Source of the DNA: Bradyrhizobium sp. BRP22
GTDB taxonomy: Bacteria; Pseudomonadota; Alphaproteobacteria; Rhizobiales; Xanthobacteraceae
Assembly: GCF_020194175.1 (NCBI RefSeq)
Contig: NZ_JADYVX010000035.1
Location: 1-64,000, forward strand
Reading direction: 5' to 3'
DNA length: 64,000 nt
Part shown: positions 25,595 through 33,839 of the stretch, in pieces
How the letters are laid out: each line of letters begins with the position of its first letter
How positions within the stretch are numbered: position 1 is the first letter of the stretch
The notes under the pieces: generated by a model
Databases searched by the model: none
Seen by the model: the letters and a program-made list of their open reading frames with translations, nothing else
Told to the model about the DNA's origin: nothing
Made by a program: the position numbers and the translations under genes

Positions 25595-25966
25595 TTGCTG
25601 TCCGATGTTATATCATCTTGGCGCGAGCAAAGGGGTGAGACGTCATCATCGCGCGGCGCTTTGCAGTGCAGCGTAAAACGGCGATCGACAGCGGCTTCCA
25701 ACACCGCAGCGGCAACCCAACAGACGACTGCGCCGACGCAAGCCAACGCGGAACAGTCCTCGATCATCGTGGTCGAGTTCCTCGGTTTTGGCGGAGGAGA
25801 CGGGGAACCTGGACAGAATCCGCAGCAGGACGACCAGCGCCGCAGAACACAGGGCCAGCAATCCTATAATCCCAATGGCAATGTGCAGGTCCTTGGTTAT
25901 TCGACGCTCAGCGACCCGGAAACAGTCGGTTTGACCGAGGCTGAGAAACGCGCCATCAGAGACTAG
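25595..25966 (+). CDS. Hypothetical, possible C-terminal remnant of a large exported protein
   Basis: At most 123 residues; the true start is unclear, since the first 30 residues look like chance translation. From about residue 30 it is Ala/Thr/Gln-rich, then a hydrophobic strand SSIIVVEFLGFGGGDG, a Gln/Arg stretch, and a C-terminus VQVLGYSTLSDPETVGLTEAEKRAIRD. That ending resembles, from memory, the C-termini of some long rhizobial filamentous-haemagglutinin-like proteins. It could be a fragment left after deletion of such a gene, or a small gene using TTG or GTG. No transporter gene is near. Confidence 0.35.
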   Translation: MLSDVISSWREQRGETSSSRGALQCSVKRRSTAASNTAAATQQTTAPTQANAEQSSIIVVEFLGFGGGDGEPGQNPQQDDQRRRTQGQQSYNPNGNVQVLGYSTLSDPETVGLTEAEKRAIRD

Positions 25967-26158
25967 ATCCTCCAGCTCCAGCGAGACTGGTCACTCAACA
26001 TATTGTCGTCCTCTTTTGAGAGTCACTTTGACGATGCAACCGGAACGCACGCCTGTGCGTTCCGGAGTGTCGTTGGCGCACCTGCGAAGGCGAGGCCATA
26101 GCCTTTCAACGGTCGCATCGAACCAGCTCGTTAGGTCTGACACCCTGAAGACGACGCA

Positions 26159-27256
26159 GTGATTTTGTTGTTTCGATCAGTCCGGATATATCTTCTGTCG
26201 CTGGCGGTGCTTGCATTCGGCTGTAGCGCGGTCCGCGCGCAAGGCACAGTCCCCGACAAAGAATTGGTGGTGGCAACCAAGGAAGCCCCGCCTTTCGCAA
26301 TGAAGCAGCAGGATGGAAGCTGGGGCGGTATCAGCATTGATCTCTGGAAAAGAATCGCTGATGGCGCGCATCTGCGTTTTCGTCTGGTTGAAACCCAGAG
26401 CGTGCAGGACCTCATCGATGGCGTTGCGAAAGGCACCTTCGACGCCGGTGTCGCAGCGGTAACCGTCACTGCTGCGCGGGCACGCGGCGTCGACTTTACT
26501 CAACCTTTCTACAATACCGGGCTCGGGATTGCGGTGCCCGTCAATGAAAGCCCCTGGGTCTCGATCGGGCGAGCGCTGCTTTCTTTCGGCTTCTTCCAGG
26601 CCGTCGGTCTGCTGCTTGGTTTTGCGCTGGCGGTAGGCTTCCTCATTTGGCTATTCGAACGCCGGAAAACCGAACATTTCAGCGGGGGCGCCAAGGGGCT
26701 CGGCTCCAGCTTCTGGTGGTCGACCATTGCCATGACGCAAGCGGGAGCCGCCGCGAATGCACCGGCAACACTCCCTGGCCGAATCGTCGCGACCGGCTGG
26801 ATGATCGCTTCCGTCATCGCGATCGCCGTTTTCACCGCGGGCATCACCTCCACCCTGACGCGCAGAGAACTCCAAGGCGCCGTCCACGGCTTCAACGACT
26901 TGCGCTCGGTGCGCGTCGGCGCCGTGACGAACTCGGCGACGGCCGACTATCTCACCCGTCAACAGCTTTCCTTCCGCGCATTTCCAGATACTCAAAGCGG
27001 CCTGTCTGCCACGAGCCGCGGCGAGATCGACGCCTTCGTCCATGACAAGCCGCTCCTGACCTGGGTCGTTCGGAACGACTTCTCAACTTCGATTCGAGTC
27101 GTCGATACCAGCTTCAGCAGCGAGAGATATGCGATCGTGCTGCCGAAAGGCAGCGCCTTGCGGCCGATGCTCGATCTCGCCACGCTCGATCAGATCGAAA
27201 GCGATTGGTGGCAACGGACGCTATTCCAGACCCTCGGCAACGCCCGATCTCCCTGA
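26159..27256 (+). CDS. Ionotropic-glutamate-receptor-like ligand-gated channel
   Basis: 365 residues with the order signal peptide - ligand-binding lobe 1 (about 30-135) - TM1 (143-165) - pore loop - TM2 (205-226) - lobe 2 (232-360). This is the layout of prokaryotic glutamate receptor channels, not of an ordinary ABC binding protein. Lobe 1 has ELVVATKEAPPFAMKQ and GGISIDLWKRIADG; lobe 2 has LRSVRVGAVTNSATADYL and RYAIVLPKGS. In the pore, WWSTIAMTQAGAAANAP replaces the K+ filter TVGYGD, so selectivity is probably different or lost. The start is GTG with a weak ribosome site, and the exact start is uncertain. Confidence 0.75.
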   Translation: MILLFRSVRIYLLSLAVLAFGCSAVRAQGTVPDKELVVATKEAPPFAMKQQDGSWGGISIDLWKRIADGAHLRFRLVETQSVQDLIDGVAKGTFDAGVAAVTVTAARARGVDFTQPFYNTGLGIAVPVNESPWVSIGRALLSFGFFQAVGLLLGFALAVGFLIWLFERRKTEHFSGGAKGLGSSFWWSTIAMTQAGAAANAPATLPGRIVATGWMIASVIAIAVFTAGITSTLTRRELQGAVHGFNDLRSVRVGAVTNSATADYLTRQQLSFRAFPDTQSGLSATSRGEIDAFVHDKPLLTWVVRNDFSTSIRVVDTSFSSERYAIVLPKGSALRPMLDLATLDQIESDWWQRTLFQTLGNARSP

Positions 27257-27402
27257 TTTTCCTTGCGCTGATCCTGTGCGCGTTGGGCCTGCGAGTGTGA
27301 CCTACTTCATACTACCAGACCGAGTGACTGCATAGCATGGGTGCGCTGATGGGGGGCGTGCCCGGATGCGATGAGCCGGGCCGGTATGACCAGGAGAGTG
27401 TC

Positions 27403-27528
27403 ATGCGTACCATCAGGATATTTGGAACAGTCGCAATAATCTTGGCGGCGACCTGCGCTGCCACACCGGTCTTCGCCTGCCCCACGGGCTATGTCGCCTG
27501 CGGGGCTGCTTGCTGCCCGGGCCGATAA
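27403..27528 (+). CDS. Cys-rich secreted mini-protein
   Basis: 41 residues, started at the ATG with AGGAG 7 bases upstream. The first 25 residues are a signal peptide (charged MRTIRI, hydrophobic core, PVFA cleavage site). The mature part is only CPTGYVACGAACCPGR, with four cysteines that could form two disulfides in the periplasm or outside. Small signal-peptide-plus-Cys-knot genes of this kind occur in Bradyrhizobium without assigned function. A longer upstream ATG (27337) is unlikely, as it would bury the signal peptide. The next gene begins 47 bases later on the same strand. Confidence 0.55.
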   Translation: MRTIRIFGTVAIILAATCAATPVFACPTGYVACGAACCPGR

Positions 27529-27575
27529 GCCGCGTCGATGAACGTCTGACCGGGATGTAATGGCAGGAGGCAGTC

Positions 27576-28460
27576 ATGCGGACCATGACGATGTTGGCGC
27601 TCGCCGCAGTAGCCGTGACGGTGGCCGTTCCGGCTGGAGCGTTCTACTTGACCAGACCCAGCGAGGATCCGCTCGGCGATACATTGCGAGGATACGGCTT
27701 CGTGCCGATCAATCCGCCTTCCAATCTCATGGAGGTCGGATCGCTCTACTATGTCGATGCCGAGGTCAAGGAGTTCAAGGCGATCTGTCACGCCGACAAG
27801 GCTGACCTCGACGGTGCCGTCGTGTCGTCGCCCAGTTGGGAGATGCAGGAAAACCTGGAACGCAACGGACGCTTCAACACCGGTGTGAAGATCGACCTTG
27901 GCTGGATGCTGAACGCAGGCCTCGACAACAACTATGTCGTGAGGGTGCAAGCCTCCCTGAACGACGTTCTGCTCGAGGAAATTCCGCTCGGTCCAAACTG
28001 GCTGATCTTCACCAAGCTGATGGAAAAGCCGCAATGCAGCCAAGTCGCCATGCAGTACCTCCATGCCGGCGGCTATGTGTGCCAGGGGCAAAAGATCCTG
28101 CAGGCGACCGCGGAGTTCAAGCTTGACCGCGACGCGCAGAACAGGCTTGCGGCCAAGGCGAAGACCGCGTCCGACGAGATCAAGAACATCATGAAACTTG
28201 CGGTCGAGTCGCAGAGCGATCAGAGCGTCGTCGACAAGGAGGGGCGCCTGTTCGCCGGAGCGGCATTGAAGTATGGCGTCTCGATGAATCCGATCTGCCT
28301 CGCGCCCCCGGACGGGCGCTTCCGGCGTGTTCTGCCGCGGACCGCGCTAGGGCGCGTGACCAATTTCGTGCTGTTCAACGTCGTGGAGCCGATGCTTCCG
28401 TCGAGGTCGGAACGCGTGGAAGTGGCGCAGGATGCCCACGCGGCCGAGCGGCCGAAGTGA
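27576..28460 (+). CDS. Hypothetical exported or membrane-anchored protein
   Basis: 294 residues. An N-terminal hydrophobic segment (residues 5-26) may be an uncleaved anchor or a signal peptide. The rest is soluble: an alpha/beta region with VGSLYYVDAEVKEFKAICHADK, a helical middle rich in Lys and Ala (about 185-215), and a Pro/Arg-rich end. Three Cys pairs are scattered. I do not recognise the family. AGGAGG precedes the ATG. Its last 86 bases overlap in opposite orientation the 3' end of the transporter gene, which is unusual. Confidence 0.65.
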   Translation: MRTMTMLALAAVAVTVAVPAGAFYLTRPSEDPLGDTLRGYGFVPINPPSNLMEVGSLYYVDAEVKEFKAICHADKADLDGAVVSSPSWEMQENLERNGRFNTGVKIDLGWMLNAGLDNNYVVRVQASLNDVLLEEIPLGPNWLIFTKLMEKPQCSQVAMQYLHAGGYVCQGQKILQATAEFKLDRDAQNRLAAKAKTASDEIKNIMKLAVESQSDQSVVDKEGRLFAGAALKYGVSMNPICLAPPDGRFRRVLPRTALGRVTNFVLFNVVEPMLPSRSERVEVAQDAHAAERPK

Positions 28461-30003
28461 CGCGGGCGTACGGGGAGTTGATGTTCAGACGTATCCGAGC
28501 CAACGCCAAATAAGTGGCGCCGAGCAGCATCACCAGCGCAAGCGCGACGACGGTGAGCACAAGGCCGGTGCGAACGAAGTCCCTGGCCTCGAAGGTGTCG
28601 GTGCCATAGGCGACCATGTTCTGCGGCGCATTCACCACGAGAATGAAGCCGAAGCTCACGACGAACTGCAGCAACATGGTCATGCCCACCATGTTGATCC
28701 CGGGCGTCGCCACATGCTGAAGCACGGCAATGACGATCGGGATCATCGCGGACGCGAGCGCGGTCGCGCTGGCGAAGCCGAGATGGATCACCGTCAGGAA
28801 CAGGCTCATCACTCCGAGGATGAACAGCGGACTGGCATTCTGAAGTCCGAACTTGGTCACGACCAGATTGGCGAGCCAGACCGCGCCGCCGGTCTGCAGC
28901 AGGGCGGTGCCAAGGCTGATGCCGACGCCAAACAGCACCACGGTCCCCCACGGAATCTTCGGCTGCGCCTCCTTCCATGTCATGATTCCGATGCCGGGCA
29001 TGAACAGCAATGCGACGGCCGCAATGGTGGTCGATGATGTATCGAAGCGGTGCAACAGGCCTTCGGTCGCCCAGAATGCGAGCAATGTCAGCGAAATCGC
29101 CAGCAGCTTCTTTTCGGACGCTTTCATTGCACCCAGTTCCGCGAGCGACTTGCGGATCGCGTCGCGACCGCCCGGCACTTCCTTGACCTCCGGCGGCATC
29201 ATGCGGGTCATCACGAAATAGAGCACGACCGGCATGATGATCCCGAACGGCGCCGCCGCGATGAACCATTCGAGCCAGGTGATGGTCTGGTTCAGCGTCT
29301 TCTCGATGAAGCCGACGGCGACCATGTTCTGCGCCGCCGCGGTCTTGATGCCGACATTCCAGATGCTGGCCGTCTGTGTGGCGGTGATCATCAGCATGCC
29401 GGCAAAGGCGCCCTTCTTGCTGACGCCAAAGGCAGCGATGATGCCGAGCATGATCGGTACGATGCAGGCGACTCGCGCGGTCGTCGAAGGTACCAGGAAC
29501 GACATGATGAAGCCAACGGCGATCGCGCCGATCACGACGTTGCGGGTTTCGGTGCCGACACGGGAGAGAATGAAGAGGGCGATGCGCCGGTCGAGCTTTG
29601 TGGCGGTCATGGCGGCGGCGATAAAGAGCGCCGACGCCACCAGCGCCAAGGCGGTGTTGGCGAAGCCGCTGAACGCAAGGCCCAAGCCTGCGCTGGTGCC
29701 CATCGCTACGGCCGGGTTGGTGAGGCTCGGTGCCGTGCCCAGCAGAAAGGTCATCAGCGCGGCGATCACCACTCCTGATACCGCATAGTCGAGCGTCTCC
29801 GTCATCCAGACGATCACGGCGAAAGCGAGCACGGCCAGCATGCGATGGCCCGCCACCGACAATCCCTGCGGCGTCGGCAACAGCAGCACGATGACCAGCA
29901 CGGCAGTGGCGGCCAGAAGTCCCCAATTGGCGCGGAGCCAGGATCGCTCGGCGGGACGGCCGGAAGGTGCGCCAATGGATACTGATGAATCTGCAGTCGA
30001 CAT
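28375..30003 (-). CDS. DASS (SLC13) family anion:Na+ symporter
   Basis: 542 residues with about 12 transmembrane helices. The DASS signatures are visible: the first SNT-like motif in FLVPSTTARVACI (about 168-180), a second in NAPQNMVAYGT near the C-terminus, and TQTASIWNVGIKTAAAQN. This family carries dicarboxylates, citrate or sulfate with Na+ (or exchanges them) across the inner membrane. The C-terminal tail of about 30 residues is Pro/Arg-rich, is encoded over the end of the opposite gene, and may be an extension. The start ATG at 30003 has GGAG at good spacing. It stands alone. Confidence 0.88.
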   Translation of the reverse strand: MSTADSSVSIGAPSGRPAERSWLRANWGLLAATAVLVIVLLLPTPQGLSVAGHRMLAVLAFAVIVWMTETLDYAVSGVVIAALMTFLLGTAPSLTNPAVAMGTSAGLGLAFSGFANTALALVASALFIAAAMTATKLDRRIALFILSRVGTETRNVVIGAIAVGFIMSFLVPSTTARVACIVPIMLGIIAAFGVSKKGAFAGMLMITATQTASIWNVGIKTAAAQNMVAVGFIEKTLNQTITWLEWFIAAAPFGIIMPVVLYFVMTRMMPPEVKEVPGGRDAIRKSLAELGAMKASEKKLLAISLTLLAFWATEGLLHRFDTSSTTIAAVALLFMPGIGIMTWKEAQPKIPWGTVVLFGVGISLGTALLQTGGAVWLANLVVTKFGLQNASPLFILGVMSLFLTVIHLGFASATALASAMIPIVIAVLQHVATPGINMVGMTMLLQFVVSFGFILVVNAPQNMVAYGTDTFEARDFVRTGLVLTVVALALVMLLGATYLALARIRLNINSPYARVTSAARPRGHPAPLPRVPTSTEASAPRR

Positions 30004-30133
30004 GGAGTGCTCCTCTCGGTAGCACTCTGCACGGCGAAGGCTGCGCGGCTTTGAGGAGAATCAAGAAGGCTGCGCGATCGTGCAACACGCCTGCGCCCTC
30101 ATGGCCCGTGCCATAGGTGATCCTCGAAGGCAC

Positions 30134-30361
30134 TCACTTGGTCGGGCGGCGCCCGGTGCGGGGATTGAGCGGATCGGTCGGCGGTCGCCGCAGCGCCTCG
30201 GGAAGGAACGGCTCGTCCGGCGCGGGGGAGGGATCGGAACGGACATCGGCCGCGGTCTGCGCCCGTTCATGCGGGCTTTGATTGTCCTTGAACTTGCGCT
30301 TCACGTCGACGCCGCTGACGGGATCGTTGACGCCATGCTGGATATCTCTGGTGTCCGTCAT
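30134..30361 (-). CDS. Small hydrophilic hypothetical protein
   Basis: 75 residues, ATG at 30361 with GAGG about 6 bases upstream. It is very polar: MTDTRDIQHGVNDPVSGVDV, then charged and Pro-rich, ending PLNPRTGRRPTK. It is probably intrinsically disordered. I recall similar short proteins in Bradyrhizobium without known function. It is divergent from the cupin gene. A longer frame reading back from 30520 is unlikely to be used. Confidence 0.55.
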   Translation of the reverse strand: MTDTRDIQHGVNDPVSGVDVKRKFKDNQSPHERAQTAADVRSDPSPAPDEPFLPEALRRPPTDPLNPRTGRRPTK

Positions 30362-30522
30362 GATGTGCCTCGCGGAAGATCGCCCTTGCAGTTGAAAACG
30401 TCGGCTCGTACGCGATGTTCCATCAGGTTCCGGAGGCAGGCGAAGGAACACACGGGCCAAAAGGAACTGGCTGTGGGTCGATCGATTGATACCGAGCGAT
30501 TGACGAACCGGGAGCTGCAACC

Positions 30523-30870
30523 ATGCACGACAGCACCGTCAAGAAAGTATCGGAAAAGACCTCGCCGAAAGGCGCGATGGGACAGACCTATCTGGTATCC
30601 GGCAAGCGCGTTGCCATGCGGCTATGGGACAATGAACGGCCGCAAAGCGACCTGCCGCATCGACGCGACTACGAGACCGTCGGCTATGTCATCGCCGGCC
30701 GCGCCGAACTGATGCTGGAGGGACAAACCATCAAGCTCGGCCCCGGGGATTCCTGGCTGGTGCCGGCGGACGCCGAGCATAGCTACCGAATCATCGAACC
30801 GTTTACCGCGATCGAGGCGACTTCTCCCCCGGCGCAGGTGCACGGCCGCGACGAGACGATGAAGCGGTAG
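30523..30870 (+). CDS. Cupin domain protein
   Basis: 115 residues, a single small cupin. The two conserved boxes are seen as HRRDYETVGYVIAGRAELMLEG (about 46-67) and GPGDSWLVPADAEHSY (about 73-88). In the first box the usual His-x-His pair is reduced to one histidine (H46); the second box keeps H87. Metal binding may therefore be weaker or different. Such cupins act as small metal enzymes or ligand-binding proteins; no substrate can be inferred. It stands alone, with a weak ribosome site. Confidence 0.8.
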   Translation: MHDSTVKKVSEKTSPKGAMGQTYLVSGKRVAMRLWDNERPQSDLPHRRDYETVGYVIAGRAELMLEGQTIKLGPGDSWLVPADAEHSYRIIEPFTAIEATSPPAQVHGRDETMKR

Positions 30871-31324
30871 TGTGCAGGGTGGTCGTCTGACGATCGTGCC
30901 AGCTGTCGCTCAGACCGGCGGCTATCCGCCAGCCCCGTGAGCCATTCAGACGCTTGCAGAAGCGGGCCCCGAACGTACGTCGTCTCGGAATCCGATGAGC
31001 GACAGGCGGCGTCTGTGAATAGTCCAGGTGATACATTCTCACCTATCGAGCCGACTCGATTATCGAGCCGGCTCCGTCCTTTCTGGACCGCCACAAGCCC
31101 GTCGATCGAAATCCGAGTTTCATCTGTAATCAATTTTCCTCGTTCCGACATCACGCTGTGACCGGCGAACAAGAAACATTCAGTTGAAGAATGTTTCCGT
31201 GCCAATCGAACTCGCCACGCTCGACCCAACACCGAGGCCAGCCACTTGGGATTGCTGTACGAAGATGAGCGGTCCCGCTTCGGTATGGTTGAGAGCCGCC
31301 GTTGATGGCTTTGGAGCGACGAGC
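30871..31324. other. Intergenic, nothing recognised
   Basis: 454 bases before the patatin gene. In-frame sequence is open from a TTG at 31184, but the composition before 31325 is not clearly protein-like. No repeat or RNA was seen. Promoter elements for the patatin gene should lie here. Confidence 0.35.
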
Positions 31325-33730
31325 ATGCCGCTGAACGACGAGTTGCCGACTGAACCAAAGAAGGGACGAACACTCACCTTTGAGGAAGTCTATCGGGACG
31401 AACTGGAACAGTTGAATGCGCGTCGTCGTGCACGCAAGCGCGACACAGTGAAGGAATTGGTTGGTGGCGTTACCAGGCCGGCCCCTGGAAGACTAGCCGA
31501 CGGCGTTCTGCCGCTGACGACCGGCCTTGCACTGTCGGGTGGCGGCATCAGATCCGCAGCATTTTCGCTGGGGGTTTTGCAGGCGCTTGAAGTCGGGGGC
31601 AAGTTCGACAATCTCGACTATATCTCGTCCGTCTCCGGCGGCGGCTATATCGCATCCTCGCTGGCCGCCAACCTCTATCTCGGGCACGGTGAATTTCCAT
31701 TCGTCATGCCGGATCGCAACAATCTGAGGGACAGCCCCGCGATCGAACATATCCGCGACTACGCGTCCTATTTGATTCCGAAAGGCGTCGGTGACCTGTT
31801 TGATTTTCTGGTTGGCGTTATCAGGGGTTTGGTCGCCTCGCTTTCGTTGGTCGTCGGCCCACTGTTGCTGGCGGCCGCCTTTACGGTCTTCTGCAATCCT
31901 CGCTATGCCGATCTTTCGAATCCAGTTCTCTTTGGCATATCGCTATCGGACCTGGGATTGATTCCCGGCGCCGGCTTGACGACGCTGATCACTCTCATCG
32001 CGATCGTCTTCTTCTTTTGTTGGGCGATGGCGAAATCGGTCAAGGAGCGTCGTGACGGCGATGGTGGTCGGGAATTCGTCGGACCGTTCCCGCGAATTGG
32101 TCGCCTGCTTGTGATTGCGACGCTCTTGGCCGCCTTCGCCGAGTTCCAGCCACCGTGTATTGCCGGACTTTTCAAGCTCGCACGACTTGTAGGGGACGGT
32201 GGAGGCGGCACGCTCATTGTTGAAGGGATGAAATGGACAACGTCCATCCTTTCGCCGTTGGGCGCGATAGCGGCATTTCTGTCTCGTCAACTTGGTGCCC
32301 TGGCAAACGCCAATCCATCCGGCAAGGATATGGAACAACGATGGTCGATATGGGTCGTCAGGATCAGCGCTCAAATCGCGCTTTTGGTCGCGGCACTGTC
32401 GCTTCCGCTCTTGCTCTGGGCGGTCTATCTCTACCTGTGTTACTGGGGAATCGAGGCGCCGGGTTCCAACCCGTTTCCACAGACGCCGCAATGGCTGCTT
32501 GTCAGCGCTTCGCTCTTCGGCCCTCCGAGCGGCCACATATTTGCGCTGCTGTACCTTGCAGCGGGTCTTTTCTTTGTGACCATCATAAGCCTTCTGACGC
32601 CGAACGCGAATTCACTGCACAGGCTCTACCGCGACCGGTTGAGCAGCGCCTTCCTCTTTGGGCCAAAGAATCCGCAAAATACGGCACAACGCGATTCGCT
32701 TTCGCACGATGACGACGAAGTCGAGATCGCTAAACGGATCGAACTTTCCAGCCTCGCCAACACCTATGCACCTTATCCGATTTTCAACGTCGCCCTGAAC
32801 ATCGAGGGTTCGCGCTACGTCAACAAGCGCGGACGTAATGCAGAGTTCTTTATTCTGAGCCCCCTTTACATCGGAAGCGAAGCAACCGGATATGCTGAAA
32901 CGGCGAAGGCGCAGGTCGCAGAGCTCGATCTGGATCTTGGTGCAGCCATGGCCATCTCGGCCGCGGCATATTCGCCCAGCATGGGGTCAAAAACCGTCCG
33001 TTTGCTCACACCGACGCTTGCGCTGCTTAACATCCGCCTGGGATATTGGCTACGAAACCCGGCATTGATCCAAGCCGAGGGCCGTCACGCGGCGCCGGCC
33101 TCGAAGCCCTTCTATCTATTCCAGGAGATGTTCGGACTTCTCGATGAGACCAGTCGGCAAGTCTATCTCACGGATGGCGGTCATATCGAAGCGCTGGGAA
33201 TCTATGAGCTGTTGCGCCGACGTTGCGGCACCATTATCGCGGTCGACTGCAATGAAGATGCGGAAATGACGTTTTTCGATTTTGTGGTTCTGCAACGCTA
33301 TGCGCGCATCGATCTCGGCATTCGTATCGAACTGCCTTGGCAATCGATCAGGGAGCGCGCGCTGGCCACCTCGGCCGAGATGGCGGCTGCTGTGAACGGG
33401 ACCGATCCGGTTCGCCACTCAGGTCCGCATGCTGCATGGGGCCGCATTTTTTATCCCGGCGGAGCCGAGGGGCGGCTTCTCTATATCAAGGCTTCGCTAA
33501 CCGGCGACGAGAACGACTACATCCTCAATTACAAGCGCCGCTATCCCATTTTTCCCCATGAGCCCACCGCCGACCAGTTCTTTTCGGAAGAGCAATTCGA
33601 GGTCTATCGCGCGCTTGGATTTCACGAGGCGTTCAAGGCGATCGAAGATCTCGATGTGGTTGCGTCGGCCGATCAATCTCAAAGCGTTACGCCAGAACGG
33701 GAGCGATCGGGCTCAGTCAATGCTTCATGA
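31325..33730 (+). CDS. Patatin-like phospholipase with internal membrane domain
   Basis: 801 residues from the ATG at 31325, which has GGAG upstream; an in-frame TTG at 31184 would add 47. The patatin fold starts with the oxyanion loop LSGGGIRSAAF (70-80) and the nucleophile S104 in SSVSGGGY. The catalytic Asp is D617 in LTDGGHIEALG. Between these lie at least six hydrophobic segments (about residues 165-440), so the acyl hydrolase domain is split by a membrane module. It should hydrolyse acyl chains of membrane lipids. The end (620-750) is soluble. It stands alone; regulation is unseen. Confidence 0.85.
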   Translation: MPLNDELPTEPKKGRTLTFEEVYRDELEQLNARRRARKRDTVKELVGGVTRPAPGRLADGVLPLTTGLALSGGGIRSAAFSLGVLQALEVGGKFDNLDYISSVSGGGYIASSLAANLYLGHGEFPFVMPDRNNLRDSPAIEHIRDYASYLIPKGVGDLFDFLVGVIRGLVASLSLVVGPLLLAAAFTVFCNPRYADLSNPVLFGISLSDLGLIPGAGLTTLITLIAIVFFFCWAMAKSVKERRDGDGGREFVGPFPRIGRLLVIATLLAAFAEFQPPCIAGLFKLARLVGDGGGGTLIVEGMKWTTSILSPLGAIAAFLSRQLGALANANPSGKDMEQRWSIWVVRISAQIALLVAALSLPLLLWAVYLYLCYWGIEAPGSNPFPQTPQWLLVSASLFGPPSGHIFALLYLAAGLFFVTIISLLTPNANSLHRLYRDRLSSAFLFGPKNPQNTAQRDSLSHDDDEVEIAKRIELSSLANTYAPYPIFNVALNIEGSRYVNKRGRNAEFFILSPLYIGSEATGYAETAKAQVAELDLDLGAAMAISAAAYSPSMGSKTVRLLTPTLALLNIRLGYWLRNPALIQAEGRHAAPASKPFYLFQEMFGLLDETSRQVYLTDGGHIEALGIYELLRRRCGTIIAVDCNEDAEMTFFDFVVLQRYARIDLGIRIELPWQSIRERALATSAEMAAAVNGTDPVRHSGPHAAWGRIFYPGGAEGRLLYIKASLTGDENDYILNYKRRYPIFPHEPTADQFFSEEQFEVYRALGFHEAFKAIEDLDVVASADQSQSVTPERERSGSVNAS

Positions 33731-33839
33731 CAAGTTCTGACGCGCACCAATGGCAAACTGACCCCTCGACGAGGAATGCCTGGTGGCGAACCGGCGCCGC
33801 CGCGGCCATCCGGCAGACGATCCTGTCCCGAGGCTCGCC

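Noticed and set aside
23439..25676. A 745-residue plus-strand open frame
   Set aside because: It is the antisense of the glutamate dehydrogenase gene, an effect of high third-position GC; composition is unlike real proteins.
28220..30133. A 637-residue minus-strand open frame in another frame of the transporter
   Set aside because: Arg/His-rich shadow; the real transporter frame has 12 hydrophobic helices and family motifs.
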